From Sandaracinus sp. (lineage in GTDB: Bacteria; Myxococcota_A; Polyangia; Polyangiales; Houyiibacteriaceae), in the NCBI GenBank assembly GCA_020633125.1, contig JACKEH010000038.1:1-44274 (forward strand): DNA of 44,274 nucleotides. Direction: 5' to 3'. The notes under the pieces were generated by a model that saw only the letters and a list, made by a program, of their open reading frames with translations, was not told the origin of the DNA and did no database searches. The translations under genes and the position numbers were made by a program. Shown one piece after another: positions 9,393-18,783 of the stretch. Each line of letters opens with the position of its first letter. Positions within the stretch are counted from its first letter, which is position 1.

Positions 9393-11564
9393 ATGCGCTA
9401 CCTCCTCGTTTCGCTGGTGCTCTTCGCGGCTTGCTCCGACGACGACGGACGGGTTCCGCTCGTCGATGCCGAGGTCAGCGACTCCGCGACGGACGCGGGT
9501 GTCGACGCCGCGAGCCGCGCCTGCGAGGCCGACTCCACGCTCGGCCAAGCCTGCGCCAACGCCGGAGACTGCAACGACGGCTGCACCTGCAACGGCCTCG
9601 AGCTCTGCGAAGCGGGGGTGTGTGTCGCGGGCGAGGACCCGTGCGACGACGGCATCGAATGCACGACGGACGGGTGCGACGAAGAGGCCGACGCGTGTGT
9701 CTACGAGACGGACGCCACGAGCTGCCAGGACGGCAACCTCTGCAACGGCCAAGAACAATGCGTCGTCGGCGTCGGCTGCCTCGCGGGCCCGCGCCTCGTC
9801 TGCAACGACGGCGACCCGTGCACCGTCGGAAGCTGCGACCCCGAGACTGGCTGTGCCTTCACGCTCCGTGACCTCGACGGAGACGGATTCGCGGACGCGC
9901 GCTGCGGCGGGCTCGACTGCGACGACAGCCCCGCGACCGGTGCGTCGGCCAATCCGGGCGCGGTCGAGATCTGCGACAACGGCGTCGACGACAACTGCAA
10001 CCGTGTCGTCGACTACCGCGAGCCCTCGTGCAGCGGCGTCAACGACACCTGCGACGAAGCCGAGATGCTCCCGGGGGCGGGCAGCTACGTGCGCACGACC
10101 CGCGGGCTGAGCGCCGACTACGCGATCTCGTGTCGGCCGCTCGGCTTCGACTCCGTCTTCGCCTTCACCCTCACCGAGGCGCAAGACGTGCAGATCGTGC
10201 TCGAAGTCGACGGGGCGAACGGCGGTGTCGCGCTCCGCGACTTCGCGGACTGCGCGACGGCCGAGAGCGACACCTATTGCGCGGCCGCCGGACCCGTCAG
10301 CACCTTGCGGGCGCGTGATCTTCCGGCCGGCGACTACGCCCTCGTCGTCAAGACGAGCTCGGCCGCGACCTTCACGCTCACCGTCGATCTCTCGGCCGCG
10401 ACGCCGGTGCTCCCCGTCGACGTCTGCGACGAGGACACGGTCGACATCTCGGCCGGCGGCACGTTCATGGGCGTCTTCGGCGACGTCGACGACGACTACG
10501 TCGTGCAATGCCGTCCGACCACCGGCACGGGCAGCCGCAAGGACGCCGTCTACCGCTTCACGCTCACCGAGCCGCGCGACGTGCACCTGGTGGCGCGTAC
10601 GTTCCAATCGTCGAGCACGCGTCCTACGACGTACCTCTCGCTCGCGCGTGATTGCGCCGACGTCTCGTCGACCCTCGCGTGCCTCGTGCGACCGGAGCCC
10701 GAAATCACGCGACGCAGCCTCGAGGCCGGCACCTACTTCGTGATGATCGAGTCGAACGCCACGAGCCCGCTCCGCTGGGAGCTCGACGCGACCTTCACCG
10801 AGCCCGTACCGCGCAACGAAGGCGACTTCTGCGGCTCGACGGTCGACATCACCGGCGCGACCACGACGCTGCCCCTCTCGATGCTCGAGCTCGACTACGG
10901 CACGAGCTGCGCCGCGGTCACCGACGCCACCCGGGACGGCACCTTCTCGTTCACGCTCACCGAAGCGAGCGACGTCGTGGTCTCGGCCGACGTGGGTGGT
11001 CCGCACGCGATGACCGTCACCACCACGTGTGGCGACAACAGCACCTCGCTCGCGTGCCTCAACGGCTCGCCGACGACCTCGCGGCGCTTCTTGCGCCTCG
11101 ACCCCGGCACCTACTTCGTGAACGTCGCGACCTCGCAGCCGACCGCCGGCTCGATGACCGTCTCCACGATGATCTTCCCGCCCACGTTGCCGCCCCCGAA
11201 CGACGCGTGCGACGCGCCCACCACGCTCACGAGCGGCGTCGAGCATCGCGGCACCTTGCTCGGCAGCGCCGACGACCTCGCGAGCTGCGGTCCCGCGGGC
11301 GCCGCCGACGTCATCCACGTGCTCGAGCTCGCGAGCGAGAGCAACGTCAGCCTCGTCGCGCGCCGCACCGACGGAGTCACCGAGCCGCTCTTCCTCGGCG
11401 TGCACGGCGCGCTCTGTGAGACGGACGCCGCGGCGTCGTGCGCGAGCGGCACGCCCGCCTTCCTCAACCGGACCCTGCCCGCGGGCACCTACCACGTGGT
11501 GGTCGAGTCCGTCTCGGGCTTCTCCGGCCCCTACGCGCTCACCGCGCTCGTCACCGCGCCCTGA
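9393..11564 (+). CDS. Cys-rich, MopE-like lipoprotein with PPC-like domains
   Basis: This is a 723-residue protein. A short signal (MRYLLVSLVLF) leads to lipobox FAAC with Cys14, then SDDD. Residues ~40-155 are a Cys-rich repeat region of the type common in myxobacterial surface proteins (CNG-LCE-GVCV, DPCDDGIECTTDGCD). Next comes a MopE-type putative metal motif around residues 160-210 (DLDGDGFAD...CDD...NPGAVEICDNGVDDNCN). The rest is four beta-sandwich repeats of ~125 residues resembling pre-peptidase C-terminal domains, each with a F.FTLTE.DV strand and an AG.Y.V strand. It lies 3 nt after the Big_5 paralogue 2 and 61 nt before the second TSP3/vWA gene. The ribosome site is weak, which fits coupling. 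Metal binding is inferred from the family motif only. Confidence 0.8.
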   Translation: MRYLLVSLVLFAACSDDDGRVPLVDAEVSDSATDAGVDAASRACEADSTLGQACANAGDCNDGCTCNGLELCEAGVCVAGEDPCDDGIECTTDGCDEEADACVYETDATSCQDGNLCNGQEQCVVGVGCLAGPRLVCNDGDPCTVGSCDPETGCAFTLRDLDGDGFADARCGGLDCDDSPATGASANPGAVEICDNGVDDNCNRVVDYREPSCSGVNDTCDEAEMLPGAGSYVRTTRGLSADYAISCRPLGFDSVFAFTLTEAQDVQIVLEVDGANGGVALRDFADCATAESDTYCAAAGPVSTLRARDLPAGDYALVVKTSSAATFTLTVDLSAATPVLPVDVCDEDTVDISAGGTFMGVFGDVDDDYVVQCRPTTGTGSRKDAVYRFTLTEPRDVHLVARTFQSSSTRPTTYLSLARDCADVSSTLACLVRPEPEITRRSLEAGTYFVMIESNATSPLRWELDATFTEPVPRNEGDFCGSTVDITGATTTLPLSMLELDYGTSCAAVTDATRDGTFSFTLTEASDVVVSADVGGPHAMTVTTTCGDNSTSLACLNGSPTTSRRFLRLDPGTYFVNVATSQPTAGSMTVSTMIFPPTLPPPNDACDAPTTLTSGVEHRGTLLGSADDLASCGPAGAADVIHVLELASESNVSLVARRTDGVTEPLFLGVHGALCETDAAASCASGTPAFLNRTLPAGTYHVVVESVSGFSGPYALTALVTAP

Positions 11565-11625
11565 GCTCTCACGTTTCGCTCGACCGACCCGACGACGTTC
11601 ACGCGTCCGTATCTCGAGGCCACGC

Positions 11626-13647
11626 ATGCACCGCTTCCTCCGCCTTCTCCTCTGTCTCGCGCTCGGCGTCGCGTTCGTCGGTTGCGGCGACGACGACTCG
11701 GGTCGTTACGGCGACGCCGGTCCCCGCAGCGACGCGTCCACGCCGGACGACCTCGACGGCGACTCGATCTCGAACGTCGACGAAGGCATCGCGACGCGCG
11801 TCGACACCGACGGTGACGGCACCCCCGACTACCTCGACCCGGACAGCGACAACGACGGTTTGCTGGATTGGTTCGAAGCCGGCGACGCCGACGTCACGAC
11901 GCCCCCGCGCGACGCCGACGGCGACGGGGTGTACGACTTCCGCGACCAAGACTCCGACGGCAACGGCGTGCTCGATCGACGCGAGGGGGAGGGCGACGCC
12001 GACGGAGACGGCACCGCCGACTACGCCGACTACGACGACGACGGCGACCGCGTGCCCGACACCGTCGAGCTCGACGGACGCACCGAGTTCCCGCTCGACT
12101 CGGACGGAGACACCGCGCCCGACTTCCGCGACGCCGACAGCGACAACGACTTCATCTCCGACGGCGACGAACGCCCGCTCGACGCGAGCCTCCCGGTGCC
12201 CGACGTCGACGGAGACGACATCCCCGATTGGCGCGACGACGACACGGACGGCGACGGAATCTCCGACGCCGACGAAGCGGGGGACCGCCTGCTCGACACG
12301 CCACCCGTCGACACCGACGAGGACGGAATCCCGGACTTTCGTGACGTCGACTCCGACAACGACGGCCTGCCCGACGCGCTCGAGATCGAGGTCGGCACGA
12401 ACCCCCTCGACGAAGACTCGGACGACGACGGAGTCAGCGATCTCATCGAGGTCGCGGCAGGCACCGATCCGCTCGACGACGCCGTCGACCCTCGCACGCG
12501 CGGCGACTTCGTCTTCGTCGTGCCGTACCGCGAGCCCGCGGAGCCGCTCCGCGACACGCTCGAGTTCCGCACGAACATCCAGTTCGCCGACGCGTACTTC
12601 CTCTTCGACATCACCGGTTCGATGTCGACCGAGATCGCGGCGATGAAGAGCGCGATCACCTCCGTCATCGACGAGCTCTCGTGCACCGACTTCGGCACGC
12701 CCTGCTCGGGCGACGGCGAGTGCGCGAGCGGCCAGGTGTGCAGCGCGAGCGGCTCGTGCATCTCGAATCCACGTGACAGCGGATGCATCGCCAGCCTCTT
12801 CACCGGCGTCGGCACCTTCGACGGCAACCCCGGCAGCTACCGCAACCTGCTCCGCTTGCAGGGCGACCCCGCCGAGACGCAGCGCCGCATCCCCGGGTCC
12901 GCGAACGGCTCCGGCGGCAACGAGATCCTCTTCGAGGCGGTGGGCTGTGTCGCCGATCCCCTCGGCTGCTCGGCGAGCGAATGTGTGCCTGGCGGTATCG
13001 GCTGCCCGTCGTTCCGTGGCGAAGCCAAGCGCATCCTCATCGCCGTGACCGACGAGCCGAACGGTTGCCCCTCGTGCGCCGTGAACACCGCGACCCAAGC
13101 GGGCGGCCGCCTCCTCGACGAAGACGTGCTCTTCATCGGCGTCGATGCGGACTCGCGTGCCACGCCGGAGGTCGACCTCAAGGCCATCGCCGCGGCCGCC
13201 AACAGTTACAACCGCGACGGCGAGCCCTTCTACGTCCAGGGCGACGAGTCCGCGGTGGTCACGGTGGTGACCGACTCGATTCGCGAGATCGCCCTCAACA
13301 TCGATCTCTTCGTCGATGCCCTCCCGCAAGACCTGCCGGGCGACGACGGCGACGCGATTCAGTTCATCGACCGCCTCGAGGTCAACCTCGCTGACACCGA
13401 GGATTGCACCGTGCGTCCCGTGACCGACACCGACGGCGACGGCTTCGACGACGCCTTCCCGAACCTGCTTCCGGGCACACCGGTGTGCTGGGACGTGGTC
13501 GCCCGCCAGAACGACTTCGTGCCTGGCGCGAGCCGCCCGCAGGTCTTCGTCGCTCGGGTGGTGGTGCGCGGCGACGGGTCGATCCTCGACGCGCGCCGCG
13601 TGTTCTTCGTCGTGCCGCCGAAGATCGACCGACCGGTCTTCGAGTGA
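11626..13647 (+). CDS. TSP3-repeat / von Willebrand A lipoprotein (complete paralogue)
   Basis: This 673-residue complete paralogue of the truncated gene at the window start shows what the missing 5' end there should look like. The signal peptide is MHRFLRLLLCLALGVAF, lipobox FVGC with Cys20, followed by GDDD. Residues ~40-285 are a run of acidic calcium loops (DTDGDGTPD, DSDNDGLLD and similar). The vWA-like domain starts near residue 325 with FLFDITGSMS (DxTxS MIDAS variant) and carries a Cys-rich insert of about ten Cys. The ATG at 11626 has GAGG 6 nt upstream; the frame extends upstream but without a signal peptide. The C-terminus matches the paralogue almost residue for residue (DRPVFE). 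The likely role is a calcium-dependent outer-surface adhesin. Confidence 0.87.
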   Translation: MHRFLRLLLCLALGVAFVGCGDDDSGRYGDAGPRSDASTPDDLDGDSISNVDEGIATRVDTDGDGTPDYLDPDSDNDGLLDWFEAGDADVTTPPRDADGDGVYDFRDQDSDGNGVLDRREGEGDADGDGTADYADYDDDGDRVPDTVELDGRTEFPLDSDGDTAPDFRDADSDNDFISDGDERPLDASLPVPDVDGDDIPDWRDDDTDGDGISDADEAGDRLLDTPPVDTDEDGIPDFRDVDSDNDGLPDALEIEVGTNPLDEDSDDDGVSDLIEVAAGTDPLDDAVDPRTRGDFVFVVPYREPAEPLRDTLEFRTNIQFADAYFLFDITGSMSTEIAAMKSAITSVIDELSCTDFGTPCSGDGECASGQVCSASGSCISNPRDSGCIASLFTGVGTFDGNPGSYRNLLRLQGDPAETQRRIPGSANGSGGNEILFEAVGCVADPLGCSASECVPGGIGCPSFRGEAKRILIAVTDEPNGCPSCAVNTATQAGGRLLDEDVLFIGVDADSRATPEVDLKAIAAAANSYNRDGEPFYVQGDESAVVTVVTDSIREIALNIDLFVDALPQDLPGDDGDAIQFIDRLEVNLADTEDCTVRPVTDTDGDGFDDAFPNLLPGTPVCWDVVARQNDFVPGASRPQVFVARVVVRGDGSILDARRVFFVVPPKIDRPVFE

Positions 13648-13820
13648 CCTCTCTCGGCGCTCACGCTCCAGCGTGACCGCGAACACCAACGTTCGCCCGA
13701 CCGTGCAGGCCCAGACCTCGACCTGTGCCTCCGTGGGCGGGTCCTTTTGTCGATGGCGAAAACATCCGTTGTTTCAGTGGTTTGCGAGGGTGGGTGCTCC
13801 GAAAATGCACACTCGTGAAT

Positions 13821-13837
13821 TTTTCGTGAGCCGTTTT
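13821..13837 (+). promoter_or_regulatory. 17-nt AT-rich motif, copy 2
   Basis: This is an exact second copy of TTTTCGTGAGCCGTTTT. It lies 174 nt after the stop of the second TSP3/vWA gene; copy 1 lies 168 nt after the first. Downstream blocks GTCGG, GCACT and GAGAGGA are shared with copy 1, but here no lipoprotein start follows. It may be a duplicated promoter left behind, or a shared regulatory site. Confidence 0.4.
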
Positions 13838-14019
13838 TTCCAGTCGGAGCACTGAGAGGACGAGCGGGGAAACTCGCTCCCCGGGTGGCGAGACGGGTTC
13901 CCCCCACCGATCCGCCGCCGAACGGGCACCCCTCGGCGCTCTCCACACCATCTCCATTTCCACATCTCCACCTCACGCCGAGGGGTGTTCCGTTCTCTTC
14001 GGGTCGTACGAGAGACGTC

Positions 14020-14214
14020 ATGCCGACTCCCGAGCCTCCCGTGCCGCCGCGTCCGCCCGAGCCTCCGCCGGAGCTTCCGCCGGCGTCGAAGCCGCCCGAG
14101 CCGCCCACGGAAACCCGTGACCGTCCGACTCGGCGGCCCCCGCCGAGGCAGGCGCAGGCACTCGATCGCATTCCCACGTGGCGCCCGCCGGCCCGCCCCG
14201 TCCTCTCGTTCTGA
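14020..14214 (+). CDS. Possible 64-residue proline-rich small protein
   Basis: The ATG at 14020 is preceded by GAGAG at about 5-6 nt. The product is almost entirely Pro, Glu and Arg (PTPEPPVPPRPPEPPPELPP, then an Arg/Pro-rich tail) with no Cys, signal peptide or membrane segment. GC-rich DNA throws up such frames by chance. The regular PPEPP periodicity and a plausible ribosome site are the only arguments for it. No function can be suggested. Confidence 0.25.
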   Translation: MPTPEPPVPPRPPEPPPELPPASKPPEPPTETRDRPTRRPPPRQAQALDRIPTWRPPARPVLSF

Positions 14215-14416
14215 ACGATCTCGGGCGTTTGGAGTTCGACGAGCCACGCCGCTCCGATGCTCGCGCCCAAGGGATTCGCCTAGCCCTGCGCGAGGACGTC
14301 GTGATCGAGCCCATTGCCCGCCGAGCGCGGGCATTCTCACGTCGTCGAGCTTCGAGGGGCGCCGTCGGGCAGAGCACGCTTGCCACGCCGACGAGGCTCC
14401 CCCACTCTCCCGCGCC

Positions 14417-15574
14417 ATGGATTTTCGCCTCACCGAGGAACAGCAGCTCATCCAGAAGAGCGCCCGCGATTTCGCTCAGAAGGAAGTGGCCCCGAAGGCC
14501 CGCGAGCTCGACAAGGAAGGCCGTTGGCCGGCCGAGCTCGTCGCCCGCATGGCGGAGCTCGGCTTTCTCGGCATCGCGGTTCCGGACGAGCTCGGCGGCG
14601 GTGGCGCGGACCACGTCAGCTACGCGCTCGCGATGATCGAGATCAGCAAGGCGTGCGCGTCGACCGGCGTGATCATGTCGGTCAACAACTCGCTCGTCTG
14701 CGACCCGCTCTGGAAGTTCGGGAACGACGCGCAGAAGAAGGAGTTCCTCGCGCCGCTCGCGTCGGGCCAGAAGCTCGGCTGCTTCGGCCTCACCGAGCCC
14801 GCCTCCGGCTCCGACGCGTCGAACATGGACACCGTCGCGGTGAAGGACGGCGACTCGTGGGTGATCAACGGTTCGAAGAACTGGATCACCAACGGCCCGC
14901 ACGCGGACCTCATCATCGTCTTCTGCTGCACCGACCGCAGCCAGGGCGCGCGTGGCACCACCGCGTTCCTCGTCCCGAAGGGCACGCCGGGCTTCAACCC
15001 GCAGCCGCGCGACCACAAGCTCGGCATTCACGCCGCGCACTCCTGCACGATCTTCTTCGAGGATTGCCGCGTGCCCGACGCGATGCGCCTCGGCGAGGTC
15101 GGCATGGGTTTCAAGATCGCGATGAGCACCCTCGACGGCGGCCGCATCGGCATCGCCTCGCAGGCCATCGGCATCGCGGAGGCCGCGTTCGACAAGGCGG
15201 TCGCCTACTCGAAGGAGCGCAAGGCGTTCGGCGAGCCCATCGCGAACAAGCAGGCCATCCAGTTCAAGATCGCCGACATGGCGATGAAGCTCGACGCCGC
15301 CAAGGCCCTCACGCTTCGCGCGGCGTGGCTCAAGGACCAGGCGATCACCGACAAGTCGGTCCGCCACACGCAGGAGTCCGCGATGGCGAAGCTCTACGCG
15401 AGCGAGATCGCGACCGAGGTCACGCACCAGGCGCTCCAGGTCTTCGGCGGGTACGGCTACTCGACCGAGTACGACATGGAGCGGCACTACCGCGACGCGC
15501 GCATCACCGAGATCTACGAGGGCACCTCCGAGATCATGCGTGTGGTGATCGCCGCGAACGCGCTCAAGGGGTGA
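14417..15574 (+). CDS. Acyl-CoA dehydrogenase, short-chain/butyryl-CoA type
   Basis: This FAD enzyme of 385 residues, the usual family length, introduces the alpha-beta double bond in acyl-CoA during beta-oxidation and hands electrons to ETF. The N-terminus MDFRLTEEQQLIQ is typical and fixes the start, although the frame is open further upstream. The first family signature is at ~125-137 (LTEPASGSDASN). The substrate/FAD segment WVINGSKNWITNG follows. Near the C-terminus come QVFGGYGYSTEYDMER and the catalytic-base motif YEGTSE with Glu368, the position expected for short-chain members. A second, more divergent acyl-CoA dehydrogenase follows 885 nt downstream with a lipoprotein gene between them. 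The exact chain length specificity cannot be read from the sequence. Confidence 0.95.
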   Translation: MDFRLTEEQQLIQKSARDFAQKEVAPKARELDKEGRWPAELVARMAELGFLGIAVPDELGGGGADHVSYALAMIEISKACASTGVIMSVNNSLVCDPLWKFGNDAQKKEFLAPLASGQKLGCFGLTEPASGSDASNMDTVAVKDGDSWVINGSKNWITNGPHADLIIVFCCTDRSQGARGTTAFLVPKGTPGFNPQPRDHKLGIHAAHSCTIFFEDCRVPDAMRLGEVGMGFKIAMSTLDGGRIGIASQAIGIAEAAFDKAVAYSKERKAFGEPIANKQAIQFKIADMAMKLDAAKALTLRAAWLKDQAITDKSVRHTQESAMAKLYASEIATEVTHQALQVFGGYGYSTEYDMERHYRDARITEIYEGTSEIMRVVIAANALKG

Positions 15575-15688
15575 GCACGGACGATGAGCCCGACGGCCAA
15601 CCGCGTGCGGTGGTCCGCGGATCGTGAAGAGGGCTCGAAGCCCCGTCGGTGTGGTGCCGACGACCGCTTCGAGGTGGTGGGAGCAACG

Positions 15689-16396
15689 ATGAAGCAGTGG
15701 ATGGCTCTGGGGCTCGCGTTCGCGATGGCGTGCGGCGGGGAAGACACCGCGGAAGAAGAGACGACCGCGACCACGACGTCGACGACGACTGGGAGCGAGC
15801 GTCCGGTCGAGCGGAACGACGGAGTCGGCGTCGAAGGCCTGATGGGCACCATCAGCGCGATGGCCGTGCAGCGCGCCCTCGAGCCGCGCATCGGTCGTTT
15901 CTTCAGCTGCTTCAACCAGCGCTCCGGCGACGTCGAGGTCCTCGGCGGCCGCATCGTCCTCTCGTTCCGAATTCGCACCGACGGTTCCGTGCTGTGGGTC
16001 TTCCCGCGCGAGAGCACCATCGGTGACCGCGCCACCGAGCGCTGCATGCTCGACGTCGCGGCCAGCACCCAGTTCTCGCGTCCGCAGGGCGGCGAGGCCG
16101 AGTTCACGTACCCCCTCGAGGTCGATCCGCCAGAGGACGTTCGCCCGCCGACCTTCTGGGACTCCAGCCGTGTGATGACGAACGTCGAGCGCGTGCGCGG
16201 AGAGATCGTCGATTGCGGCAACGGGCCCTTCCACGTCACCGCGTACGTCGCGCCGGGCGGTCGTGTGATCGCGGCGGGCGCGTCGACCTCGGAGCAGACG
16301 CAGAGCGACGCGCTGGATTGCGTCGCCGAGGCGGTCAGCGGTTGGTCGATGCCGGACCCCGGCTCCTACCCCGCGAAGGTCTCCTTCGACCTCTGA
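15689..16396 (+). CDS. Lipoprotein with AgmX/PglI-type C-terminal domain
   Basis: This 235-residue protein has signal MKQWMALGLAF and lipobox AMAC with Cys15, followed by an Asp/Glu/Thr-rich linker. Residues ~55-145 fit the C-terminal domain seen in myxobacterial AgmX/PglI-type proteins: IGRFFSCF, then GGRIVLSFRIRTDGSVLWV, then a second Cys in ATERCMLDV, and finally F-RPQGGEAEFTYPLE. About 90 further residues contain one Cys pair (DCGNGPF / LDCVAEA). ATG at 15689 has GGGAG 5-6 nt upstream; a longer in-frame start at 15584 lacks a signal peptide. A periplasmic or outer-membrane role related to gliding-type trans-envelope machines is only inference from the domain family. It sits between two acyl-CoA dehydrogenase genes without an obvious metabolic link. 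Confidence 0.75.
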   Translation: MKQWMALGLAFAMACGGEDTAEEETTATTTSTTTGSERPVERNDGVGVEGLMGTISAMAVQRALEPRIGRFFSCFNQRSGDVEVLGGRIVLSFRIRTDGSVLWVFPRESTIGDRATERCMLDVAASTQFSRPQGGEAEFTYPLEVDPPEDVRPPTFWDSSRVMTNVERVRGEIVDCGNGPFHVTAYVAPGGRVIAAGASTSEQTQSDALDCVAEAVSGWSMPDPGSYPAKVSFDL

Positions 16397-16400
16397 GCGA

Positions 16401-16424
16401 GAGGCGACGCCTCGCCGTCGCCTC
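16401..16424 (+). terminator. Hairpin downstream of the AgmX-tail lipoprotein
   Basis: A perfect 9-bp stem (GAGGCGACG 16401-16409, CGTCGCCTC 16416-16424) with a 6-nt loop lies 5 nt after the lipoprotein stop and 34 nt before the next start. No T-run follows, so it may only partly terminate transcription or may protect the 3' end. Confidence 0.4.
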
Positions 16425-16458
16425 GCCTTCGACCCGCCGTCGACCCAAGGCTTCCTCC

Positions 16459-17568
<1,110 letters not shown>

Positions 17569-17574
17569 GCTCGC

Positions 17575-17713
17575 GCGCGGATCGTCCGCCGCGACGTCGC
17601 GTCCACAGCGGTTGGTTCACGCGCGACGCGTCTCGAGCGAAACGGCGGCGCGGATCGTCTGCCACGACGTTGCGACCCCATGCCGGTTCGCGCGCGAAGC
17701 GTCCGCGAGACGC
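17575..17713. repeat. Two imperfect direct repeats, 73-nt period
   Basis: The gap between the dehydrogenase and the minus-strand gene is filled by two related units. Unit 1 starts at 17575 and unit 2 at 17648; both begin GCGCGGATCGTC. They continue with similar sequence (GCC.CGACGT.GCG, GGTTC, CGCGCGA.GCGTC). The match weakens toward the end and needs a small gap. No protein frame explains it. It may be a tandem duplication or a degenerate REP-like element. Confidence 0.5.
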
Positions 17714-18565
17714 TCAGCCGTCGAGCAAGACGAAGGCGTCGATCCTCGCCGCGTCTTCGTGTCCTCGGTAGCCGTCCTCTCGGCGTTCGGAGCTTCGCAC
17801 TCCCCGCACCCGCACGCGGTCTCCGTCTCGAAGGATTCGTTCCGCCAGGTGCACCGGGCCTCGGGTCGGCTCGAGGGAGCGCTCCTCCAGGAGCTTCGTG
17901 AGCGCGGCGTCGGGACGCACGACGGGGTGGGTCGTCGGTGGCTCGAGCCGAACCTGCGCGTGCCGTGCTTCGACGACGAACGCGCCCTCCGGCGTCTCCA
18001 CCAGCAGCTCGCCCGCCGCCGCCTCGTCGACGGCGGCCACGGAGGTTCGACCGACCAGGCGGTACGCGCCGCAGGGCGTGTGGGAGAGAGGGGAGCTGAC
18101 CGGACGCCGCACCCGCACCACCCCGACGATCTCGTCCCCTTCGGGGGCGGGCTCGTCGAAGATGCGCAGCGAGCGCGCCGGGCGTCCGCGGCCCGCGTGG
18201 TAGACCCACGACGCGACGGCGGTCCCACCTGCGACGACGGGGACCAGGACGAGCTGGCCGAAGAAGCCCATCAGGAGGCCGACGATGCCCGCCGCGAGCC
18301 CGTGCAGGTACATGAGGATGCCAGCGCCCAGAGCGGCGACTGCGGGCACTCCCCAGCGTAGGTAGGTGGCGACCACGTCGCCGACCCAACCCTCCCGCGG
18401 GCCCTCCGCGGGACGGGCCGCCAAGCGTAGGGAGACCACGCGACGCTCCTTGCGGTCGCGAAGGTCCACGGTGTCGGCCCCGCATCGGGGACATCGCGTC
18501 TGACGGACGCGGAGGGCGCAGGCGGGGCAAGCGCGTGAGCGGTCCGGGACCACGGACCCGAGCAT
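17714..18565 (-). CDS. Zinc-ribbon membrane protein with GIDE-like C-terminal region
   Basis: This is a 283-residue protein. Residues ~12-30 form a zinc ribbon (CPAC then CPRC). A basic segment leads to two closely spaced transmembrane segments around 70-115 (VPAVAALGAGILMYL; GLLMGFFGQLVLV). The C-terminal ~150 residues are beta-rich and open with GVVRVRRPVSSPLSHTPC-AYRL, a pattern resembling the PLSG.PC..Y motif of GIDE/MULAN-like domains; this is resemblance by eye, not a firm assignment. The start at 18565 was chosen because the ribbon then sits near the N-terminus; an upstream in-frame start at 18709 would overlap the divergent promoter region. It is transcribed away from the lipoprotein at 18784. 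Function is unknown. Confidence 0.65.
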   Translation of the reverse strand: MLGSVVPDRSRACPACALRVRQTRCPRCGADTVDLRDRKERRVVSLRLAARPAEGPREGWVGDVVATYLRWGVPAVAALGAGILMYLHGLAAGIVGLLMGFFGQLVLVPVVAGGTAVASWVYHAGRGRPARSLRIFDEPAPEGDEIVGVVRVRRPVSSPLSHTPCGAYRLVGRTSVAAVDEAAAGELLVETPEGAFVVEARHAQVRLEPPTTHPVVRPDAALTKLLEERSLEPTRGPVHLAERILRDGDRVRVRGVRSSERREDGYRGHEDAARIDAFVLLDG

Positions 18566-18783
18566 AGCGTCGGTGGGGAGGGAAGGGAGCCTGCTCGGCG
18601 GGGGAGGGGTGGAGATCCGACGGATCCCCGGTGTAAGTACCTCCAGCAAATAGCGTTCAGCGGGGTGCGATCCCTGTGGTCGTGGCAGAACGGGATGAGG
18701 TATGAACATCCGCGGGTGCCCGCCCGTCGGAGGGCGCTGCCGGACCCATACCCCGTGTTCGGAGAGTGATAGGAGGGGTGCAG
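18566..18783. promoter_or_regulatory. Divergent promoter region
   Basis: These 218 nt separate the minus-strand zinc-ribbon gene from the plus-strand MopE/YfaP-like lipoprotein. They are less GC-rich than the flanks in places (around 18630-18660 and 18690-18710). No confident -35/-10 or sigma-54 site could be picked. The right end holds the strong ribosome site AGGAGG at 18771-18776. Confidence 0.4.

Larger units (their letters stand above)
13648..14416. other. Gene-poor 769-nt gap with motif copy 2
   Basis: No convincing conserved gene is visible. The stretch 13740-13850 is relatively AT-rich. It holds the second copy of the 17-nt motif, flanked by an 8-bp inverted repeat (GTGCTCCG at 13794-13801, CGGAGCAC at 13845-13852). 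A small hairpin, CGGGGA/TCCCCG, lies at 13865-13883. A short proline-rich reading frame is listed separately. The promoter of the acyl-CoA dehydrogenase at 14417 presumably lies here. Confidence 0.6.

Noticed and set aside
1801..13689. Very long open frames on the minus strand opposite the lipoprotein array (for example 1801-5871, 6372-8750, 8967-11627, 11599-13689)
   Set aside because: They mirror the plus-strand genes codon by codon. Abundant GAC/GCG codons give stop-free antisense frames. Products are Arg/Val/Ala-rich with no domain, signal peptide or ribosome site.
13673..13855. 60-codon plus-strand frame after the second TSP3/vWA gene
   Set aside because: It runs through the AT-rich motif region, lacks a ribosome site and has no protein-like features.
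18690..18760. Sigma-54 promoter upstream of the MopE/YfaP lipoprotein
   Set aside because: TGGCAG is present near 18685 but the GC element at the required spacing is missing.
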